35,930 bases of DNA from a virus: positions 1 to 35,930 of the IMG/VR virus record IMGVR_UViG_3300013285_000004. The stretch is one strand, 5' to 3'. The position numbers and the translations under genes were made by a program. Numbering within the stretch: the stretch's first letter is position 1; every line of letters starts with the position of its first letter. The notes below the pieces were generated by a model. That model was given only the letters and a program-made list of their open reading frames with translations. It had not been told where the DNA came from and ran no database searches. Below are positions 31,961 to 35,930 of this stretch, piece by piece.

Positions 31961-32104
31961 TTATTTAGCCATCATATACAGCCCAACATTGCCAAGAGCA
32001 TATCCAAAATACGTGATAGCCAATCCAAGATTTCCTTTAGCCAATTGTTCAATTGATATATACGCATAAATTAACCCTGTAAGGATGATTAGCCAACTAC
32101 TCAT
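31961..32104 (-). CDS. 47-residue two-segment membrane protein
   Basis: ATG 32104 overlaps the HNH gene stop by eight bases (ATGAGTAG). The protein has two hydrophobic stretches (SSWLIILTGLIYAYIS and LGLAITYFGYALGNVGLYM) joined by EQLAKGN, so both ends may face the same side of the membrane. Small phage proteins with this outline are common; function unknown. It ends the - strand early block and touches the stop of the convergent SprT-like gene. Confidence 0.68.
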   Translation of the reverse strand: MSSWLIILTGLIYAYISIEQLAKGNLGLAITYFGYALGNVGLYMMAK

Positions 32105-32366
32105 TCAATAATGCCTTTGTTTGTTCAAGTAGTTCTTCTTCCGTGATGCCGTAATGTTTTTCAAACCATTTGCGGCCGGTATGAATACTGGTATTTGCTC
32201 CTCGATGGTGAAAGGGACACAACGGAATAATAGGACTGCGGCTTCGTATGCCACCTCGTCTAATGTGATGTAATTCCGCTGGCGTACCTTCGTTGCCTTG
32301 GTGCCGACACAAGGAACACCCAAGGTCTGCAATTTTTCCAAGACGTTTTTTCTCATCCTTAGTCAT
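32097..32366 (-). CDS. Ref-like HNH nuclease
   Basis: An 89-residue protein with two Cys/His zinc pairs and an HNH core: CSLCRHQG, AELHHIRRGG, IPLCPFHHRGANT and a C-terminal WFEKHYGITEEELL. This is the pattern of the phage P1 Ref family, RecA-dependent single-strand or D-loop nucleases used in recombination. It starts at ATG 32366, overlapping the upstream stop; a TTG at 32369 is possible. RecA dependence is family knowledge and not visible here. Confidence 0.83.
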   Translation of the reverse strand: MTKDEKKRLGKIADLGCSLCRHQGNEGTPAELHHIRRGGIRSRSPIIPLCPFHHRGANTSIHTGRKWFEKHYGITEEELLEQTKALLNE

Positions 32367-32859
32367 CAAGCCAATCTTTTACTTTTGTAGGTGGTGTAGT
32401 TATTTGAATACTGTCATCTATTAAAGCAGATTGCGGCACAAAATAAGCAAACCTATTCTTTTTAGTAGGGTCACGCCACCATTCTTGGCGTTTAGCATCT
32501 TTTCCATACAAATAGCCACGTACAACATATTTACCCAAAATGCCTGTTACTAGGTAGAACCTTCTATTATCATCGTCAGTAGGATGAATGATTAGGGAAT
32601 ACGAATGGTCGTGTGTTTGCCTAACATCATGGGGGCCTACGTCAGTTGCGCCGGGGGTTCCTTTTGACCAAAATAAGCCAAGGTGCTTTGCCAGGGCGCA
32701 CTCCGCTAAAGCCCCTTCAATCGTCATCTGCCACGTTTCCGTGTCTTTGGCACCATATCTATGCTTAGAGCCATTTTGAAGGCATTGAACGGTTCTTTGG
32801 CACCCTACAAACGATGCCATTTGTATTTCGGCTGGGGATAGTTCAATTAAGTTTGGCAT
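32359..32859 (-). CDS. Conserved phage protein (EGALAECALAKHLG type), possible nuclease fold
   Basis: A 166-residue protein with WQMTIEGALAECALAKHLG, ATDVGPHDVRQTHDH, YLVTGILGKYVVRGYLYGKD and FAYFVPQSALI. Spaced acidic residues (E48, D75, D79-region) followed by beta strands suggest a restriction-endonuclease-like fold, but a clean (D/E)xK is not obvious, so this is a guess. Proteins of this family are common in small phages and are called hypothetical. It uses ATG 32859 (a GTG precedes it) and overlaps both neighbours. Confidence 0.65.
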   Translation of the reverse strand: MPNLIELSPAEIQMASFVGCQRTVQCLQNGSKHRYGAKDTETWQMTIEGALAECALAKHLGLFWSKGTPGATDVGPHDVRQTHDHSYSLIIHPTDDDNRRFYLVTGILGKYVVRGYLYGKDAKRQEWWRDPTKKNRFAYFVPQSALIDDSIQITTPPTKVKDWLDD

Positions 32860-33016
32860 CACGCACTTTTTTAATTACATCTTCTAATTGTTGGGCAACG
32901 TCAGTAATATTTACGGCTATTTCATGCGCCCGGTGGTAATTGCCAATATTAAAATTTTCATAAAACTGGCGAATTAATTTATCTAGTATTAACAAATATG
33001 TTACTGGATCATTCAT
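32843..33016 (-). CDS. 57-residue helical protein, unknown function
   Basis: ATG 33016 overlaps the upstream stop by four bases (ATGA) and its end overlaps the next gene's start. The product is two helices (VTYLLILDKLIRQFYENFN; HEIAVNITDVAQQLEDVIKK) rich in Ile, Leu and charge, likely a small helical hairpin that self-associates. Overlaps at both ends argue it is translated. No homologue recognised. Confidence 0.62.
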   Translation of the reverse strand: MNDPVTYLLILDKLIRQFYENFNIGNYHRAHEIAVNITDVAQQLEDVIKKVRDAKLN

Positions 33017-33354
33017 TTAGTAAGCCTTTCAAGGTTACGGTTGCTTGCTTCTTGAGTGCGCCACGCTTCAAACCGCAACTTGGCACTTTCCAATCTGTAT
33101 TTCCACATTTCGGTTTTGTATGTGGCCGCACCAATTGCTTTGCATAAATCTTGATAATCTTGGCTGGCGTAAGCTTCACGTTCCTGGGCACCCAAACTTT
33201 GTTCGGATGACTGCTTCATTTTGATACTTTTTAAACTATTTTTATAACACTCCAACTCTGCTAACTCACCCTTGGCTTTTGCATATTCCGGAGCAAATTC
33301 ATATAAATAATCTACACAATCATTTGGGTCAACTACACGTGTATCAGCTTTCAT
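33013..33354 (-). CDS. Helical conserved phage protein (AQEREAYAS motif)
   Basis: A 113-residue helical protein with EYAKAKGELAELECYKNSLK, LGAQEREAYASQDYQDLCKA and LRFEAWRTQEASNR. This A-x-REAYA...YQ..L...A...E..WR.EA.NR pattern recurs in a short phage family of unknown function found among recombination/replication genes. It probably forms a coiled-coil bundle. ATGA and 11-base overlaps link it to its neighbours. Confidence 0.72.
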   Translation of the reverse strand: MKADTRVVDPNDCVDYLYEFAPEYAKAKGELAELECYKNSLKSIKMKQSSEQSLGAQEREAYASQDYQDLCKAIGAATYKTEMWKYRLESAKLRFEAWRTQEASNRNLERLTK

Positions 33355-33514
33355 TGTTTTGTGCCTTTTCTAATATAGCTTTTGCAAAAGTATAAATATC
33401 ACAATCTTGCGGGCTTAAATATTTATCCCTAATATCCGATATTTCTTTTTTTGTTAGTTTTTTTAATATTTGACCGCAACGAGAACAAGCAACATATAAA
33501 CATTGATTATTCAT
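33344..33514 (-). CDS. Small Cys-motif protein
   Basis: A 56-residue protein with CLYVACSRCGQ near the N-terminus (C5, C10, C13) and C38 later, which may bind zinc, followed by a charged helix (KKLTKKEISDIRDKYL). The ATG at 33514 overlaps the membrane mini-gene stop (ATGA); a TTG at 33526 would add four residues. Its end overlaps the next gene by 11 bases. Unknown role. Confidence 0.62.
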   Translation of the reverse strand: MNNQCLYVACSRCGQILKKLTKKEISDIRDKYLSPQDCDIYTFAKAILEKAQNNES

Positions 33515-33606
33515 TTTTTCGTCCAAAGTTTTAAAATTTCAAAAAAGATTGCGGCCCAAAAAAATATGCCGGCAATTAATAAAATAATTATTAAAAATTC
33601 AATCAT
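33511..33606 (-). CDS. 31-residue membrane mini-protein
   Basis: A very short gene with ATGA overlaps at both ends (33603-33606 with the gene above, 33511-33514 with the one below). The product is almost entirely hydrophobic over residues 4-23 (FLIIILLIAGIFFWAAIFFE) with a basic end (KLWTKK). Both overlaps make it credible. It mirrors the 31-residue membrane gene at 4093. Function unknown. Confidence 0.62.
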   Translation of the reverse strand: MIEFLIIILLIAGIFFWAAIFFEILKLWTKK

Positions 33607-33830
33607 TGCCAATCCCCTTTTTGTCCGCGGTTGCCTTTTTTCCATTGGTCGTAAAGATCGCCAGCAATTTGCTCTCGGCGTTTGTCAAAATGAGGATTAG
33701 CAAAATAACCCCTAAAACCGGTAAGCCCAAGCTTGGCACGGTAAATAAGCAATTGTCTGATTTCACACCGATGCCTTTCCAATTGCTTGGCTGATTCGTT
33801 GTCGGTATTGGGCCATTGATTCCCCAGCAT
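33603..33830 (-). CDS. Small basic protein overlapping the replication-type gene
   Basis: A 75-residue protein with CEIRQLLIYRAKLGLTGFRG and HFDKRREQIAGDLYDQWKKG, basic and helical, resembling short conserved phage proteins of unknown function. Using ATG 33830 it overlaps the upstream gene by 68 nt in another frame; a TTG at 33782 would give a 59-residue protein with an overlap of 20 nt and cannot be excluded. The conserved part begins after that TTG. Confidence 0.62.
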   Translation of the reverse strand: MLGNQWPNTDNESAKQLERHRCEIRQLLIYRAKLGLTGFRGYFANPHFDKRREQIAGDLYDQWKKGNRGQKGDWQ

Positions 33831-34137
33831 AAGCTTGAAGTCCTAGTTCCTGGCCTTTGGCCAATGTTAGTTCATCATTACTATACCAAGGTAATGAAGG
33901 GCGCTTTAGTTCTTTTGGGGTCATATCTAAAATATCTTCCCATCTGCCCTGGTGCAACCACGTACTGGCATGGCATATGAAATCCATTTCAGTACCTTTT
34001 AATTTCCAGTACGCTATGTGTTGTTCAATGGCTTCTACGGCCTGGGATTGTTCATCTTTAGTCAGGCGATTAAATGCCCCCAGGGCGGCACGTTTAGCCA
34101 CCTTCCTAGGATATAGTTTCCAAAAAGTGTCAAACAT
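33763..34137 (-). CDS. Replication-type protein (FWKLYPRK domain)
   Basis: A 124-residue protein beginning FDTFWKLYPRKVAKRAALGA and continuing with HASTWLHQGRWEDI. This FW..YPRK...(A/H)xTWL-Q-RWE arrangement is known from the C-terminal part of phage replication initiators and helicase-loader-like proteins; here it stands alone. No ATPase motif is present. It is the only sign of a replication protein in the genome, so it may recruit host machinery. ATG 34137 overlaps the methyltransferase stop by eight bases. Confidence 0.6.
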   Translation of the reverse strand: MFDTFWKLYPRKVAKRAALGAFNRLTKDEQSQAVEAIEQHIAYWKLKGTEMDFICHASTWLHQGRWEDILDMTPKELKRPSLPWYSNDELTLAKGQELGLQAYAGESMAQYRQRISQAIGKASV

Positions 34138-35389
34138 TTTCAATTCTTTCGCCAATCCATTTCATAACTGGCACCGCCATTGAATTGCCAAGGGCTTTGT
34201 ATCTTGGGCCATCAGGGCAATTTTCTTTAATATTGGTGTAATTGTCGGGGAAACCTTGAAGGCGTTCACATTCTGTTGGAGTAAGTCTGCGTACCGCCAT
34301 TGTTGGGCTATATACATTGGGTACATGGTGATAATCAGCACCAGTATCTAAAGTTTTAGAAACATTGCCAGTAACAGAATTGTTATAAGCATCAAATCCT
34401 TGCGCAATAAATGTTTGAGCATGGTGGCTTTGCACAGATGGTCTTAATGCTTGCAGCGCTGGAGTAACTTTCAATGCTGTCGCACTAAAATTGTTTGCAG
34501 TAGCATCTTCTCTTATGCTATAGGCTTTTTGTACAAATGGCACATTCCCCCCCCCTGTTCCCCAACTGCTAGTAACAGTTTGACAAACATCACCCATTTC
34601 TTTAACTCTGCTATCGCTTGGGTGGTTTTCGTAAACCATCATAGTAAATCCATCTGCTCTACTGTAATCATTACAACTTGTTTGTAAGGTTGGTGCTACC
34701 TTTTCAGTCATTATTAGTTTCCCCCCCCCCCCTGCGGCATCGTCTGAATTGACTCCTTTGTAATCTCTTGCACACAATGTTCCAACGCTGTCCGCAATAG
34801 GGTAGGTAACTCTTTCCCTCGCTTTTCTGCCCTTCTTAGTATTCCCTGACAAGCTGTGGGGGTCAAATAATACTTCTGCGGCAGACTTCCAATTTCCAAG
34901 ACATCCGACAACAAACACTCGTCTGCGTCTTTGGGGTACTCCAAAGTATTGAGCATCAAGCACCCTGTATGCCCACCCATACCCGAGTTCGCCCAACGCC
35001 CCAAGGAAGGCACCAAAATCCCGTCCACCGCCTGAACTGAGGACACCTGGCACGTTTTCCCATATGCACCACTTGGGTCTAAACTTGTCAAGAATTCCAA
35101 CATAGGTAAGGGCAAGGTTTCCCCTTGGGTCATCAAGCCCTTTTCGCAATCCAGCAACGCTGAAACTTTGACATGGGGTTCCCCCAACGAGTAAATCCAA
35201 TCGGTTTGTTCCAAAATCCCACTCCTTGTATTTGGTCATATCCCCTAGATTTGGGGTATTTGGATAATAATGGGCAAGCACTTCACTAGGAAATTTTTCA
35301 ATTTCACTAAACCCCAAAGGTTTCCAACCTAAATCATGCCAAGCAACGGTAGCGGCTTCTATACCGCTACATACGCTTAAATAGTTCAT
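34130..35389 (-). CDS. DNA cytosine-5 methyltransferase with poly-G tracts
   Basis: A 419-residue enzyme with the full m5C motif set: I SVCSGIEAATVAW (5-17), IV GGTPCQSFSVAG (69-80, catalytic C73), VI ENVPG (111-115), VIII PQRRRRVFVVG (152-162), IX RRLTPTECERLQGFP (367-381) and X GNSMAVPVM (401-409). The target-recognition stretch (about 165-365) is long and made of five loose repeats. Two G tracts lie in it: G12 encoding Gly220-223 and G9 encoding Gly279-281. Each +1 or -1 change brings a stop within 2-13 codons, before motifs IX and X. This suggests phase-variable self-methylation. ATG 35389 follows an AT-rich leader without a clear binding site. Confidence 0.93.
   Translation of the reverse strand: MNYLSVCSGIEAATVAWHDLGWKPLGFSEIEKFPSEVLAHYYPNTPNLGDMTKYKEWDFGTNRLDLLVGGTPCQSFSVAGLRKGLDDPRGNLALTYVGILDKFRPKWCIWENVPGVLSSGGGRDFGAFLGALGELGYGWAYRVLDAQYFGVPQRRRRVFVVGCLGNWKSAAEVLFDPHSLSGNTKKGRKARERVTYPIADSVGTLCARDYKGVNSDDAAGGGGKLIMTEKVAPTLQTSCNDYSRADGFTMMVYENHPSDSRVKEMGDVCQTVTSSWGTGGGNVPFVQKAYSIREDATANNFSATALKVTPALQALRPSVQSHHAQTFIAQGFDAYNNSVTGNVSKTLDTGADYHHVPNVYSPTMAVRRLTPTECERLQGFPDNYTNIKENCPDGPRYKALGNSMAVPVMKWIGERIENV
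34547..34555 (-). repeat. G9 homopolymer in the methyltransferase gene
   Basis: Nine C on the + strand, nine G in the coding strand, encoding three glycines (Gly279-281). Losing one G gives TAA after about a dozen codons; gaining one gives TAG after about ten. A G run of nine is unusual for this AT-rich genome. Confidence 0.95.
34721..34732 (-). repeat. G12 homopolymer in the methyltransferase gene
   Basis: Twelve C on the + strand, twelve G in the coding strand, encoding Gly220-223. Losing one G gives GGA AAC TAA directly after the tract; gaining one gives GAA ACT AAT AAT GAC TGA. It is the longest G/C homopolymer I see in the window. Confidence 0.95.
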
Positions 35390-35393
35390 ATAA

Positions 35394-35615
35394 TTATCTT
35401 GAAAAAATTGCTTCAGCCGCCCAGCTTTCAAAACGCATAGCTGGTTGACCATTAACTTTATCGTGCATTGCCCATGTAAAGTTTTTGCCGTTTACGTCAG
35501 GATCAAGGTCAGGGTAAACTTTTTTAGCTTTGTCAAGATTTGCAAACTCATAACCTTCACGCATAGATAAAACAACTACTACTGGGCAGTTAGCTGGGAA
35601 TGGTAATTTAGTCAT
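35394..35615 (-). CDS. First gene of the leftward early block, unknown function
   Basis: A 73-residue protein that I do not recognise. It begins MTKLPFPANCPVVVVLSMRE and has LDKAKKVYPDLDPDVNGKNF and an aromatic helical end. ATG 35615 follows AAGGAAATAAAA and promoter P2. As the first gene after an early promoter it could be a host-takeover protein, which is a guess from position. The start at 35636 is less likely because it would cover the binding site. Confidence 0.7.
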   Translation of the reverse strand: MTKLPFPANCPVVVVLSMREGYEFANLDKAKKVYPDLDPDVNGKNFTWAMHDKVNGQPAMRFESWAAEAIFSR

Positions 35616-35634
35616 TTTTATTTCCTTGTTTATC

Positions 35635-35649
35635 ACGGTAAAGCACCGT
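35635..35649. promoter_or_regulatory. Inverted repeat ACGGT-N5-ACCGT in the leader of 35615
   Basis: Five-base arms, 35635-35639 and 35645-35649, next to the sequence CCGTGATAAACAAGGA (- strand, 35638-35623). That sequence recurs with one change at 600-614 in front of the first rightward gene. A palindrome sits at the same relative place in the leader of 3723. Confidence 0.45.
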
Positions 35650-35656
35650 AATTAAG

Positions 35657-35685
35657 AATTTACTAAAGTTTTCTTTAGTTAACAA
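35657..35685 (-). promoter_or_regulatory. Early promoter P2 with perfect operator in spacer
   Basis: TTGTTA (35685-35680), a 17-bp spacer and TAAATT (35662-35657), 41 nt before the ATG at 35615. The spacer lies within the perfect inverted repeat ACTAAAG-TTTT-CTTTAGT (35662-35679), so a bound dimer would block RNA polymerase directly. Related sequences lie in the spacers of P1 (3651-3679) and P3 (552-580). Confidence 0.65.
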
Positions 35686-35807
35686 GCTTTTTTTATCGTA
35701 TTAGGGTTTTTCTTACTTCTTATTAATTTCTGTTGTATATAAGTAACATTCCCGTTTGGTGGACGAACCTAGCCCACCTGGTTCGCCTTCAACTGTTTTC
35801 CCTATAT
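35686..35807. other. Non-coding segment before the end repeat
   Basis: With the end repeat and 124-287 this forms a gene-free stretch of about 480 nt on the circle. The AT-rich left part holds TATTAGGG (35698-35705). Right of 35750 it becomes GC-richer and contains CGAACC-N10-GGTTCG (35764-35785), a 6-bp hairpin. Inside the end repeat, GTAGG and CCTAC (30-34, 49-53) can also pair. This could be the origin, the packaging start or a structured RNA; no coding frame is convincing. Confidence 0.5.
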
Positions 35808-35930
35808 GGAGCCACAGAACCCGACAGTCGTTCAAGGAGTAGGCACTATCTTCGCCACCTACTTTGCGCTATTGCATCCTTTGATCCCCCAGTAACGCTT
35901 CTATTCTGACCGCTGGTGGTGGTGAATCCC
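35808..35930. repeat. Terminal direct repeat, right copy
   Basis: Exact copy of bases 1-123. Joining the ends gives a circle of 35,807 bases in which the non-coding region lies between the leftward early promoter P2 and the Cro-like gene. Confidence 0.95.

Noticed and set aside
34547-34732. G tracts as plain assembly errors
   Set aside because: Both tract lengths keep the frame open through motifs IX and X, which random errors in two places would rarely do; still to be confirmed on reads.
34714-35214. 166-residue open frame overlapping the methyltransferase on the same strand
   Set aside because: Alternative frame of a gene with complete conserved motifs; no start signal and no recognisable domain.
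35761-35795. GGTTCG with nearby stems, possible tRNA T-arm
   Set aside because: No acceptor or anticodon stem can be built around it; the hairpin CGAACC/GGTTCG explains the match.
1-35930. CRISPR arrays, insertion sequences, integrase and attachment sites
   Set aside because: No regularly spaced repeats, transposase or recombinase motifs were seen; the only long exact repeat is the pair of ends.

Overview
The window looks like one complete small double-stranded DNA phage genome. Its first 123 bases recur exactly as its last 123 bases, so the contig closes into a circle of about 35.8 kb. The virion genes follow a P22-like podovirus plan: small and large terminase, P22-type portal, scaffold, P22-type coat, gp4-like and gp10-like neck proteins, ejection proteins. 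The DNA is AT-rich with AAGGA-type ribosome binding sites. Gene content (phage GroES, SprT-like protease, S74 fibre, small conserved phage proteins) suggests a Gram-negative, probably aquatic proteobacterial host. The spanin pair supports an outer membrane; the exact host cannot be read from the sequence.

Layout. 1-287 is non-coding (end repeat plus a large hairpin). 288-524 (-) is a Cro/YdaS-like repressor, divergent from a + strand early block (625-4582): ParB-like protein, ssDNA-binding-like protein, Zn/AT-hook mini-protein, RecB/Cas4-like nuclease and several small genes. The late block runs on the - strand from 29730 down to 4583: small proteins, GroES, terminase, portal, scaffold, coat, small beta-rich proteins, S74 fibre, Gly-rich tip-like protein, neck proteins, cupin-like protein, ejection proteins (one with an M15 peptidase domain), collar-domain protein, holin candidates, Rz with an Rz1 gene hidden inside it, and a GH19-type endolysin. 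A RusA resolvase (-) and a metallophosphoesterase/SprT pair (+) lie at 29975-31960. A second early block runs on the - strand from 35615 to 31961: small protein, cytosine-5 methyltransferase, replication-type protein, small genes, Ref-like HNH nuclease and membrane mini-proteins.

How it works together. No DNA polymerase, helicase, primase, RNA polymerase, integrase or CI-like repressor is visible, so the phage should depend on host replication and transcription and supply recombination or DNA-end functions. Three early promoters (before 625, 3723 and 35615) share one architecture, with an ACTAAAG..CTTTAGT-like inverted repeat in the 17-bp spacer and the -10 box 41-44 nt before the ATG. The Cro-like protein is the obvious candidate ligand.

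Strongest unusual signals: a methyltransferase gene with G12 and G9 tracts whose length changes would switch it off; a beta module found once in the gp4-like and twice in the gp10-like neck protein, one copy split by a nested insert; an N-terminal motif shared by an ejection protein and a separate 66-residue protein; an out-of-frame Rz1 gene; and several membrane mini-genes supported by 4-base start/stop overlaps.
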